Of a stretch of 64,000 nucleotides of DNA, positions 25,887-36,111 are shown in pieces. The position numbers and the translations under genes were made by a program. This DNA is from Solen grandis. Its lineage: Eukaryota; Mollusca; Bivalvia; Adapedonta; Solenidae. Below the pieces are notes generated by a model. The model had not been told where the DNA came from. It was given only the letters and a program-made list of their open reading frames with translations, and did no database searches. Every line of letters starts with the position of its first letter. Position 1 is the first letter of the stretch. Location of the stretch: NCBI GenBank assembly GCA_021229015.1, contig CM037791.1, positions 55,435,741-55,499,740 on the forward strand, in the 5' to 3' direction.

Positions 25887-27074
25887 CTACTGCCATGGCT
25901 GCGCTCCAAGTGCAATCAGGTCATTCACCGTATGTATCCATGGCCACGTGTCATATGGTGAACTTGACATGTCTCCGTCATACCCTGAAGCTTCTGATTC
26001 CATGTCCTCATCTGTCATCGTTGCTTTGTCTAGTTTCATCTTCTTATTTCCAAACAGACATTCTACTGGTGATTTTCCCTTTGTTAATCCACTTGCGTAT
26101 GGTCTCTTTGGTTTTGCCAGTTCTTTTGTGTATGGTAATCTTCTTCTTTCTGCTGTTGGGGGTGTGGCCAGTGATATCTCTGAAAGTGATTGGCTTACTT
26201 GATCTTCTTCACTTGAGATTATAATTGTTGGTGATGCTGACACATTTATCACTTCCATCTCCTCATCTGGTGTTATTGGAGATGTTGTTGGAATATACAG
26301 TTTCAGTCTTGGTATTTTGGGTGTGCTGCTTTTGGCCAGTATCGGTGGTGGTGTCGGTGTCATGAAGTTTTGCGCATCTTGCAGTGTCTCTTGTGACCAC
26401 GGCTCAAATAGTTCTTCCATTACTGTTATGATGTTCGGTGTTGATGCTACTCCGTTTGAAGTTGCATTGGACGCTTGACTGTTTTTTTCCGGTTCTTCCC
26501 ATTTCTCACTGTCTATGTTTTCGTACAGGCACATGTATTCTATTCCTGGATTGTTGACATCTAATTCTGCTAATTCTTCATCCATATGTTTTTCTATCTT
26601 CTGTATTGTCTTAAATATCTCTTGTAGGTATGAGTAGTTCGGGAGCTTTTTGATGTTTTTCAGTACGGTGCTTGCTTTCAGGTTTGGATACCTTATCATC
26701 CTGTTTTTGAGGGGCTTTGCGTCGTTTAGTACATACCTCCATATCGGTAAGTTTGCTGTCAGAAGTACAGGCTTTCTGTCCATTAATACAGGTTGTTGGT
26801 TTTTTATGTTCACGTATGTACTTTCTCCTCCTAAGACATTCTTGTAGATTTCTGCTTGATCTGGTGTGGCTATGGTTAATTCGTTGATCAGTATGATCGG
26901 TTTACATGGACATGCGTTAAACGGAAATTCCTTGCTGTTAACCGCCGATCCTGCATATTCGGGGAAGGGTACCAGCATCCTTGTCCAATAGGTTTTTCCG
27001 GCGTTTGATGTGCCCTCTAGTGCCAGCGTGTTGACCTTTGATAACCTTTGCTTCGTGATCATGTACATGTGCAT
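25887..27074 (-). pseudogene. Parvovirus NS1-like protein, SF3 helicase half (endogenous element)
   Basis: This 395-codon open frame has the superfamily 3 helicase layout of parvoviral NS1. There is a Walker A loop, EGTSNAGKT, at residues 20-28; a Walker B strand, PIILINEL, at 59-66; a B' segment, NVLGGESTYVNIKN, at 79-92; motif C, PVLLTANLP, at 102-110 with its conserved Asn; and basic residues near KNRMIRY (124-130). The C-terminal 200 residues are Pro/Ser/Thr- and acid-rich with no recognisable domain. In NS1 this domain unwinds viral DNA during rolling-hairpin replication. It is in the same frame as the HUH half upstream, from which it is separated by one TGA (27113-27111); after that TGA the frame is open again at once, so the ATG at 27074 is only the first Met downstream. 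The segment is visibly more GC-rich than its AT-rich surroundings. No capsid ORF is present nearby. Confidence 0.75.
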
Positions 27075-27110
27075 GAGTAGTTGATCTATGTCCAGGTTTT
27101 GTTCTACGCA

Positions 27111-28013
27111 TCATTCGGCTAACAGTTCCATGGTTGCCTCTATTGATAGGTAGTCTTTGTCTGTTGGAATCGGGGGGGCGAAGCCCATGAAGATGTCCGC
27201 ATATGTCCGGTTGTCAATCTGTATTGCCATGTTATGTTCTTCCGTCGCCTGTGTATATACCCGTTTCCATTCTCTGTTTCTGAATAATCGCATCAGGTTC
27301 AATATATCATTTTGGTTATTTGCTTTCTTTGCGGCCTCGAACAGTCGGTACTTGTCTATCTTATTGTATTTTCCCATCAGGCTAAGTAGGGTGTCGGTGT
27401 TCTTCTCGATCATCGTCGGTTTGTGCACGTGTACTGGTATCTTTACTTCGGGTGTTTCCGGCTTTGGCTCTTCTTCGGAGTTTATAGCATGTGACATTGT
27501 GCGATTGTTGCATCCGGCGTATATCTTGGGTTGCTTCAGCATGTATCTGCCGAAGTTGTTTTTCAATTTCACTTTCTGACATTTTGTTTGGGCGTTGACT
27601 CTCTTCAAGTCGTTGATGCACTTCCTGTAATTGTAATTGTTTGGCCATGGTTCCCGTGTCGTTTGCGCTATCAATATGTGGGCGTGGAACCCGTGGTGCT
27701 CGCAGTTCTTGTCGGCGTTTCCGTCGTGCCAGGATAATGCAGATGGTCGACTGTTCAGTAGTGATTTGATGGAGTTTAGTGCCGTTTGTACTTTTGGTTT
27801 GTCGTCTAATGATCGTTGTTTCTCTAAGGGTGTTTGCCATTTGTATATGGGCCCGGCTCTAAGTTTGTCCTGTAGGAAGGGTATGTAATTGCTGAGGTAT
27901 CCGTCGCCGCTTGATCTTTTTACAAACTTTGGCCTTAAAATAGAAATTTGACAAAATAACAAATGGGTGGGGGAGGGTAAAAGAAAATGTATTAAAATGC
28001 ACTTTTCCATCAC
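27111..28013 (-). pseudogene. Parvovirus NS1-like protein, HUH endonuclease half, ends at a TGA
   Basis: This 300-codon frame carries a rolling-circle-type HUH nuclease: the metal-binding HxH pair at residues 110-112 (within HHGFHAHIL) and, 45 residues later, a Tyr motif GRYMLKQPK with the candidate nucleophile Tyr157 and Lys160. The order (HUH, then SF3 helicase in the same frame) is that of parvovirus/densovirus NS1. The first ~26 residues look spurious: a pyrimidine-rich tract ends in an acceptor-like 'TCTATTTTAAG' at 27944-27934, so coding homology probably starts at 27933. The frame ends in TGA at 27113-27111, directly before the helicase half. This is either a nonsense mutation in an old integrated copy or two exons or proteins. 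No matching upstream exon is visible before the repeat tract at 28178. Confidence 0.7.
27382..27840 (-). other. 152-codon frame overlapping the HUH half in another frame
   Basis: On the same strand as the NS1-like frame but in a different frame, an ATG at 27840 opens 152 codons. Densoviruses often encode an NS2 protein overlapping NS1, so this may be a relic of such a gene. However, several antisense frames in the same GC-richer stretch are equally long (for example 27157-27579 on the plus strand), so length alone is weak evidence. The product is Arg/Gln/Thr-rich with no motif I recognise. Confidence 0.25.
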
Positions 28014-28068
28014 TGTAAATCGGTCAGCTTCTTGTTATATATTATTGAATATTTAATTGCTAGTTGTG

Positions 28069-28730
28069 ATATTTTGGCATGTCATAACGGACCTTTCCGT
28101 TTTTGCTCTCCTAAGAACATGTGCTCACAATGAACTATTAAAATCGATAAATGTCCGTTGTCCTCCATTAGTTTGTTTGCACTCTAACATCTTCATTTCT
28201 GAAGCAATCATCTTCAAACTTTATGAGAGTGTTTATTACCATAATCTCTTGGCCAAGTTTGATCATGGCCGATATCGGTCAATTAGTTTAGGAAATATGC
28301 CCATCTTAATATATAAAAATGCCAGATTTCACTTTATTTGCACTCTTAGCATCTTCATTTCTTAATCATCTTTAATCTTTGACAGTGTTTATGGCCTTAT
28401 CTTTTCGGCTTATTAGGTCATGAGTTATGCCCCTTTTAATATAAATATGCCAGATTTCTCTTTGTTTGCACTAGTTTCTTCACATCTTCAGCAATCATTA
28501 TCAAACTATATAATAATAATAGCCATAAACTCTAGGTCAAGTTCGACTATGGCTGATACCGGATAAAAGATCAGGAGTTATGGCCCTTTAATTAATAATA
28601 AAAAAAATGCCAGATTTCACGGTTTACACTCTAGAATATTTTCATCGTTTCATCGACAATGTTTAAAGCCATAATCTGTCAAGTTTGACCACAGGTACTG
28701 TTTGGTTTGTGGAATTGAAATGATCTCATG
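28069..28730 (+). repeat. Imperfect ~150-bp tandem repeat
   Basis: At least three or four units share 'AACATCTTCATTTCT', 'CAATCATCTTCAAACTTTA', 'GCCAAGTTTGATCATGGC', 'GATACCGG', 'GAGTTATGGCCCTTT' and 'AAAATGCCAGATTTCAC'. Units start near 28178, 28338, 28465 and 28625. The layout resembles the core repeats of bivalve satellite-cored elements. It lies directly upstream of the NS1-like frame and runs towards the assembly gap. Confidence 0.6.
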
Positions 28731-28769
28731 GATTATTTATTCAGTACAACTGTTATAATTCAGTAACTT

Positions 28770-28869
28770 NNNNNNNNNNNNNNNNNNNNNNNNNNNNNNN
28801 NNNNNNNNNNNNNNNNNNNNNNNNNNNNNNNNNNNNNNNNNNNNNNNNNNNNNNNNNNNNNNNNNNNNN
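28770..28869. other. Assembly gap (100 N)
   Basis: Exactly 100 N characters, which usually marks a gap of unknown size. Content and order across it cannot be judged. Confidence 0.98.
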
Positions 28870-28899
28870 AACACCAAGCATTATCTAAAATTCTTAACT

Positions 28900-29055
28900 A
28901 CATGTTACTAAATGTAGCAAGCATTTTATGTCGCAATTCTAAATGCCACAAAACCTCCTTACATTAAATGTCGCATCTGTAACGCCAAATGTCGCAAAGA
29001 ATGTACTGATGCTATATGTCACAACATCTTCGCTAAATGTCGCAATCCTTTATTT
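28900..29055 (+). repeat. Cluster of AAATGTCGCAA-like short direct repeats
   Basis: Short variants recur every 10-30 bases: 'AAATGTAGCAA', 'TATGTCGCAA', 'AAATGCCACAA', 'AAATGTCGCAT', 'AAATGTCGCAAAG', 'ATATGTCACAA' and 'AAATGTCGCAATCC'. The spacing is irregular and the cluster is truncated by the gap on the left. No function can be assigned. Confidence 0.6.
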
Positions 29056-29209
29056 CCGGAAATCAATTATCCATGTAATGTTTTGGTTCAAGCGTTTCAT
29101 AACTGCAAAGTTAAAACATGATATAAGTATTGTAATTGATCATTCGTGCCTGTTAATGTCTCAGGGGTTAATCGAGTTTGGTCACATAGGATATCTGTTG
29201 GGGCGATAG

Positions 29210-30640
29210 CCCAAGAGCAGACAGACCCAAGAACAACATACTACAGAATCAAAGTGCCAGACATCCGTTAATGTTTCCTTTTTGTATATGAAAGAGTTGA
29301 TTTTTAAACCGGATGCAAAATCAGATACTATTATAATAGAAATATCATTTAAAACCCTTACACAGATCAGATATATTTAAATTTAGTAGTTATTTTAGAA
29401 TTAATTATCTGCATTCATTGAAATGACTTTGAAACAAACATTTTTTTTATGCTAAGATATACTCTTTCAATTTAAAACAAAACCTAACGTATAGTGATAT
29501 GGATGGATTTACGGACAAATGAAAACAGCCCCTAACGGCCAATGATTTATATACGGGTATTCATATATACACAGGAGCATCATATCCATGCAATAAAAGT
29601 CCAAATAAAATTAAATTTGAAATTGTGATTTTATTTAATGTCATAAAAAAGTAATCGTTCCTGGTGACTCCCGACATCTCCCAGATATTTAAAACATTTT
29701 GGTGGTCCATGTAACTTGACGCCAAAATAGCTATAGCCACGCCCCGAATGTTTGTCGGAGGTTGTCGAACTGAGGTAACTACTGAGAGCAAGATTCACGT
29801 GCATTTGTTTGTCGGAGGATTTTAAAGCTTTTCAATGGTTGAACCGATATGCATATTCATTTCGGGGCGTTTTGGCGTCATGTTAATTATGGTTGTACGC
29901 CAATAAAACGCTTTTTAGACCATCTCTAACTAATAAAGAGCTAGGTTCACTAACCATGGATTTTTGCCCCAATAATTGGCAAAAAATAATTTTGCAGAAA
30001 TATCTTTTTTTCAAGTTTTGTTTACAAGTTCCATCCTTAAACTGTCAAAAACCTTTAAATTTATAGTCAAATGTTCATGTTTTATATTTAATGAAAACTC
30101 CCCTATTTGCAGCAAAATTATGGAAATTTACATTATTTTGACGATTTAAACGAAGATTAAAGTATCAGCACACTCCAGCCCCAACAAAATAATTTCACCA
30201 TTTTTTTTTGTACTGATGAAAGGTTTCAAATGGTATTGGTTTTAAGTTGGGGCTTGCCTGTGCTCTATTTCAAAATTAGATTTTTACTTCATGTTTTGAA
30301 GTCATTTTTGATATTATTAAATAATGCCTTCAAATATCATTATCAAATTTAGCAAAGAACAATTCGGTAAGTTTTATTTTATTTCAGAAATACAGTTTTT
30401 GCATACGTTCACAGTTTAGCTGAGACGGCTTACAAGAGTAGTGTTTTTGAGGTTTTGGTTTTATTCACCAGACTGATTTGAAAATTTAGATTTATTTTGT
30501 CAAAACAATTATTGAAAGACTCGGCTAATGTGAACATTTTGTATGAATTTTTAAATCCGATATTGACAACGTCTGCAACATTTTATACCGATCAATATTT
30601 TGGTTATAAATAAGTAAATAATTAAACGTCGGTGTTCATG
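29210..30640. other. No gene seen; an imperfect inverted repeat inside
   Basis: AT-rich sequence. The pieces 'TTGACGCCAAAA'...'CGCCCCGAATG' (29717-29751) and 'CATTTCGGGGCG'-'TTTTGGCGTCA' (29858-29881) are inverse complements apart from an internal insertion. 'TTTGTCGGAGG' occurs twice between them. This may be a decayed foldback element. Confidence 0.4.
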
Positions 30641-30641
30641 G

Positions 30642-30725
30642 AGAGCATGCTTAGGTACGTGGTACGTGGTAGAGTCCCCGTCTACCACGCAGGAACTTCA
30701 GGTTCCAGCCTCACACAGATTACTT
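30642..30725 (+). repeat. tRNA-like fragment
   Basis: 'TGGTAGAGTCCCCGTCTACC' followed by 'CAGGTTCCAGCCTCAC' resembles the A- and B-box region of a tRNA-derived SINE head. The B-box is imperfect and no cloverleaf closes, so this is a repeat remnant rather than a tRNA gene. Confidence 0.4.
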
Positions 30726-30959
30726 TTTTTTCTTGTTATTAAAAATAAAAACAACAAAACAATATCATTTAATTAAAATATTTGAATAGAGTCTGTTTTT
30801 TAATGTTTTTCTTTTTCTCTTTTGATTTTTTTTTATGATTTTAAGTCAATGCTATGTCTCGGATACTAGGTCTTTGAAAAATGGTAAAACATTGTTTTGC
30901 TAAATATCTAGTTATGCAAGAAGTTATAGAACTTATAATGGATAAAATATCTTTGCAGA

Positions 30960-31248
30960 ATGGTAAAAAACTATGCTTGCGTTGTGTGCAAGAAACTGAC
31001 AAATTCAAGGGATAGGCGCCATCCTACATTACCAGTGAAAAAATTCCTACAGAAGGAATTTGGGATAAGCCCAGCCTCAGATGATACTGTATGCAGCGCG
31101 TGCCGAACCAAGTTCTATAAACTGTCTAAGTCAAAGACTCCTACCACAAGCAGCAGAAGCATCAGCAATAACACTGATACTAGAGATGCTGACTATGCCC
31201 TACCTAATGCAAACTCATCACGGTCAATATGCAGTCCACCATCTGTGA
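30960..31248 (+). CDS. Zinc-binding N-terminal exon of a Harbinger/DDE_Tnp_4-type transposase
   Basis: An ATG opens a frame encoding a compact Cys-rich module: CVVC near residues 8-11 and CSAC near 42-45, with a Lys-rich stretch and a Ser/Thr-rich linker afterwards. This kind of N-terminal zinc module precedes the helix-turn-helix of DDE_Tnp_4 transposase-like proteins in molluscs. A strong donor, ATCT|GTGAGT, sits at 31244/31245 (phase 0). A weaker one at 31248/31249 would be phase 1 and would fit the frame of the downstream exon. An in-frame TAG follows soon after if the intron is not removed. Confidence 0.45.
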
Positions 31249-31512
31249 GTGAATAGACTCTTATCAGTTAAAGAAATCATTCTTAAATAGCATGTCAATT
31301 TAGTTTTACCAGGCTATTTATCCTTGATACCAGTACTAATGGTATATTTTATTGATACCAAAGTAAAAAAAATACATTAATAACAGGATAAAGAGGATGA
31401 ATACAGTTCCTTGATTCAATATATGGTTTCTTTATAATCTGAACTATAGTATATTCAACTAGATAATATGTTTTATTGCATATTAATTAATGATTAATGC
31501 TCTTGTCAGCAG

Positions 31513-32048
31513 AGGGGAGGGTCAAAGCCTTCATCGGGCACAATATTCTTATCAATGTAGATGTAAGATGTTGTCCTGGCCATACTTATGATGGGTTTAT
31601 TTTACCAACAGCTGTGAATACTATTCATACAGTGTCAAGCAAGTCTCTTCTCAGTCGCTCAGCTATAAATGACCTACTTCAAAAAATGCGAATGGCGTGT
31701 ATAGCTCAACAGTCTTCATTGAATTTTGACAGATTAAATGACAATGACTTCCCTTCATTAACTGGTTTATCTAAAGAACAGTTTGATGATGTTTGTCGAC
31801 ATTTAACAGATAAAGTTAAAAACACCCCTGTTAGATCTGCCAGAACGAGTATAGTTAAACTGTATTCTGGAATGTCAAACAAACTACTTGCAACAATATT
31901 TGGCATTACCAAGTCTAGTGTCAGAAGAGCAGTTGCTACGGTGCGACAAACTTTTATGAGGGGCTTTGTACCTCTTTACTTAGGCATTGAGGCAATTACT
32001 AGAGAAGAGATCCCACGTCTCTGCCATTATATGGTACCTGGCTTATAA
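31513..32048 (+). CDS. Helix-turn-helix part of a Harbinger-like transposase, truncated
   Basis: An acceptor 'CTCTTGTCAGCAG' ends at 31512. The frame then encodes about 178 residues to TAA at 32046-32048. The segment GLSKEQFDDVCRHL ... GMSNKLLATIFGITKSSVRR ... MRGFVPLYLGIEAITREEI has the look of the helix-turn-helix that precedes the DDE catalytic domain in IS5/Harbinger (DDE_Tnp_4) transposases. The catalytic domain itself is missing: the frame stops right after the HTH and I find no DDE motif downstream. It is therefore a truncated element copy or one with further exons elsewhere. Confidence 0.55.
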
Positions 32049-32049
32049 G

Positions 32050-34280
32050 CGGCACATTGAGGGGACACCATTGGAGTCAGAAATTGGGGGACATCTTGCT
32101 GATGCAGTGTGTTTGATATAATGGTGACTCAACAAGAGTGAAAATGAACTTTAAAAATTAAATAAATAAGACATGTTAAAACCAGTTATTTTGTTGTAGA
32201 TTTTCAAAACATATATAATGAATATGTATGCCTTATAAATGTAAATGTATGGATTTGACCGACTTCCAAATTAATAGCTAAAAAAAAGTTCAGCTATCAA
32301 TTGTTTTTTAAAAAAAAATATTAATAATAAAAAAACAATTTATATTAAATCCAAAGGCTAAAATATTAAAAAAATATCAATGTTGTTTTACTTATAACAT
32401 GTATTACACAATTTCTTATATTTATTGCAATATTATTGTGCCAGTCAAAGATGAGTTCAATGTTTAATATGAAAAGTGCTGTCAAATTGGGGATTTAATT
32501 GAATTAACAGGTGCTCTAATTAAGAGGTCGTTGTGTCGTCATGGTACCTAGACCTGATTAAAAAAAAAAAAAAATTCTGAAAACCTAACACATAGTCTTA
32601 CATACCTTTAGGTTATTAACAAAATTTGAGATGGGGCCATTTTTGGTGGTTAGTGAACCTTGCTCTTTGAATGTGATAGAATCAACTGGATATACGAAAC
32701 CGAGAGCGGGTCTGACGTCTAAATATAGAAAATAACATATTTTTCGGCGTAGCTGTATAATTTCGATTTCAACTCGCATCTTAAACCAATCAAATGTACG
32801 CTAACAGCGGTAAATAATTCTAAGCTGAATAAAAGGACTCCTGTTATTGGTTAACGCATCGTTATGGACTATAAAATTACTGTAAATAAGGGGTGCAGCT
32901 TGTCTATATCATTCAGCTTGGTGTTATTACTTTTCTTTTTGATGTAAACATGAAAGTGATTTCAGTAAGTAAGTCCTTTTCCATCAATTGAGGAATGCTA
33001 CTTTGTGAAAATAATTTAAAACAACAAAAAAGAATCCACCGTGTTATGACATGAAACCCCTTAATTACTATGTATATTGAATTCTTCCAGCCTGCCGAGA
33101 TGCTCTCATTAAAAATTAATTCGCCAAAACCAAAACAACTAATAACGCTTTTATATCATAATTGTCATATGCAATAATGATATGAACAAATATCAAACAA
33201 GCCTATTTACAGATATAATTTTTTGTATTACCGTCTATAAATAAGTATATTTCATAGAAAAAATACTGAACTATTTCTAGAGCGTACTAAATTTGTTGTG
33301 CGTCGGTCTTTCGCGCGCTTTTCCTGGGAATGTTCTAGAAGACTGGAAATCTCGTTTTTCTTTCATCCTACGCCGAATATCTTTTTTAAAGATATTTCTT
33401 GTTATAAATGTGGTGTAAGTTAAATTTAGTTAAAAAGAAGAAAATATGATACCCTGAAAAAAGAGAAATTATAAAGAGACAGAGGAAAATAACAGCGACT
33501 AATGTATCGCCCTGTTTTCTCTCTTTTATATCATCATACTCGTATGTTCGCTTTTACTTTAAAATTCCACATCATTTTACACAAATTGAGGTACTTTTTA
33601 TTAGTTCTACATAAAATGTCACTCACAAATAATTTGAAGCCAATATTATTTTCATATTTAAAATGGTAATGAAAGCGCTTTTCAATTTGACATAAATTTC
33701 AGTAACATAGACTGATTAATAAAAACACAGTGGTGATTTAGAAACAGCAAGTATTCTCAACTTTTGGCCTGCATTAACTAATGCCTCTAAAGATGGCTGC
33801 CAAAAAGTGTCTTCTCAGTTCCTATGACATCACAAGGGGACTATGTTTAGCATGATTGTGTCAAAACGTCAAAGCGGTATCATGTGATTTTCACGTGATT
33901 CTTTAGGGAAAAACAGATTGGGGATAATTTGTTTCAGCATTTCCGAGAATTCCAAAATGGTAATAATTTAAAAACGTAATTGCAAGTGCAACAATCATTA
34001 CCCTTTTTTATAATTGTAATTTGATAATGCAGCGCTAGCGTACAATGGATTTCATTGGATCTAGCAGTTATTAATTGTTCTCTATTGGATAAAGGGTAGT
34101 CCCCAGGATCCATTCTTTGCATATTTTTTTAGAAAGTTTATTTTTCTTGTTAGGGACTAAACATGCAAGAATTACTTTAATTAACACTTTTTGTGGTAAA
34201 GAAAGAAAATATTGTGTGCCTTATCCAGTGAGTTTACATTGTCACATTTCACTGACTTCTCCTACCGGGAACTAATAGTT
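32050..34280. other. No gene seen: AT-rich intergenic
   Basis: Homopolymer-rich and AT-rich sequence, with no splice-bounded frame that looks coding. A heat-shock-element-like triplet (33328-33340) is listed separately. Confidence 0.4.
33328..33340. promoter_or_regulatory. Heat-shock-element-like inverted triplet
   Basis: GAAtgTTCtaGAA matches the alternating nGAAn/nTTCn pattern bound by HSF trimers. A further TTC lies just upstream (33321-33323) and a GAA downstream. No gene start is recognised within several kb, so it may be fortuitous. Confidence 0.25.
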
Positions 34281-34282
34281 AT

Positions 34283-34573
34283 GTTTGTTTATTGGGTTTA
34301 ACGTCACAATGGCGGTACTTAAGTCATTTGGAGACACAGTGTCATCACATTGCAGTATTACGCCGTAGACATGTGGTGTGATTCCATACCTAGCCACATT
34401 ATCTTTACAACGGGCCATTCATCCAGGAACTATCCTTTATAATGCTGATCGCCAAGAAAAATAGCTATACAAGTGCAAGTTTTACGACTTTGGTATGTCA
34501 CAGCCAGAGATCAAACCCTAGACTTATACCGATTCCGGGGCAGGAGCTCTAACCATTCGGCCACCGTGACCGG
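34283..34573 (-). mobile_element. tRNA-derived SINE (family with TTTG tail)
   Basis: Read on the minus strand: a head with 'CGGTCACGGTGGCCGAATGG' (A-box-like), 'AGAGCTCCTGCCCCGG' and a diverged B-box 'GGGTTTGATCTC', then a body with 'CATACCAAAGTCGTAAAA' and 'GGCGATCAGCATTATAAAGG', and a tail 'GACGTTAAACCCAATAAACA'. The same family occurs at 43136-43437 and partly at 46969-47062. Confidence 0.7.
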
Positions 34574-34579
34574 TTTATA

Positions 34580-35416
34580 ATCATGTATACATATACAAAC
34601 AAATAATAAAGTAAATACTATAAGAAGAAATATTAATTACTCAATGAGAATTGAAAGAAAACAATCTTATTTAATATATGTTGCTTATATATAAATGCAT
34701 TTTCACTGATAGGACAGAATCTAAACTGTAAGAATTATCCTCACGAAACGGGAGGGAAAATTTCTGCCTTGTTTAAAACATACAAGAGAATTGTCTGCCC
34801 GATTAAAAGACATGAGAGTGAGAGGAATTGTCCGGGTACAATCGAGATTATGTGATTAAAACGCAGATTTGTATTGGCATTTTTGAATGACCTGTATAAT
34901 TGGCAATGCTTGAGATTTCTCACGCAATATAAACAATAATTATAGACTTAGTAACCAGTTTTGTTTTCCTTCATAATTTGATTTAACCATGTAAGCCATC
35001 CCAGATCGCTCCCTTACTCATTCGCTTTCACTATCACGCTACTCTGCGTACTCTGTCAAATTGTTATGTTTATGCAAAGATTAACAGAAAAGTAACGAAA
35101 CATATAAAAAAAAATTTAAAAAAATACAGCACAAACTCTGTTCCTTTTCGTCATTCTTTGTGTCTTTGTATAAGTATAAAAGACATGTAAAATATTTTAA
35201 TAATTTATATATAAGAGTGTTTTTGGAACATTTGTGTCACCTGCTGAAACGTGACGAAAAAAAGTGTTGCGGACAGACGACAGAAAAGTGATCACTTAGC
35301 TTACAGCAAGTGACACAAAAACCAAATAGGAATTAAATTTTGTGTTTTATTTTTATTTTTAATGCACCCACGTTAGACCACCCCATTCGAGTAAAACTTG
35401 TTCACACGTGGCATTA
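34580..35416. other. No gene seen: intergenic
   Basis: AT-rich sequence with no coding-looking frame and no clear repeat family. Confidence 0.4.
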
Positions 35417-36111
35417 TATATATATATTCTTTATTTCCTCCAGTATATGAAGATTACAAATGCATATAATAAATTCACACACACACACAACACACACACC
35501 ACACACAAAAATGAGTACAAGGAAAACACAGAAGCATATGTCATAACCACACATATCATACTAATGTCAGTATAGCACACAAACATACATATCCATGCTT
35601 ACTTTCCTATTAATACAGATAGTATGAACATAATTACTATAACAAACTTCTATACCAACACATGTACATATATTGGCATTACACCAGAGATATATCTCTA
35701 TGTAAATAGATTAATAAATTAATAAATAAATAAAGAACCTCTACTGCTACATAATTTGTATAGTCCTTGCCGAAACGAAAAAACAAGGGCTAGTGATATG
35801 AAGCCAGTAGTCAATCTATTTATTTATGTAAAATTATAAGTTTTTTTTTTTTTTTTTTGTTGTTTTTTTTTGGGGGGGGGGGGGGAGTGCATGACGAAGA
35901 AGATAAATGAGGCAATAAAAATAGCTATAAACATGTTTTATGAATACACGTATTACGATACTTCATAGCTAGTTTAATCCTTGCAGCACAAGGATTGATG
36001 TATGAAGAGCGACTGCATAACAATAAACAAACTACAGTTACAAGAGAGAGAAGGAGAGAGAGAGAAAATAATTGATAAACTAATTCACTAAAGGGAATAT
36101 ACAAAAGTGTC
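35417..36111 (-). repeat. LINE 3' untranslated region with simple repeats
   Basis: This is the sequence downstream (on the minus strand) of the LINE frame. It contains (CT)n near 36050, a long A-tract with a C-run (35838-35886 as T/G on the plus strand), an (AC)n block (35476-35508) and finally 'GGAGGAAATAAAGAATATA' with an AATAAA. The last motif followed by (TA)n at 35417-35430 is a plausible LINE 3' end. The exact boundary is inferred. Confidence 0.4.

Noticed and set aside
25895..26224. 109-codon plus-strand frame
   Set aside because: Antisense shadow of the Pro/Ser-rich C-terminus of the NS1-like helicase half.
27157..27579. 140-codon plus-strand frame
   Set aside because: Antisense to the HUH half, hydrophobic by complementarity, with no independent support.
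25564..28013. Complete endogenous parvovirus genome
   Set aside because: No capsid frame is visible on either side, and only one palindrome is found, so only the NS1-like part can be supported.
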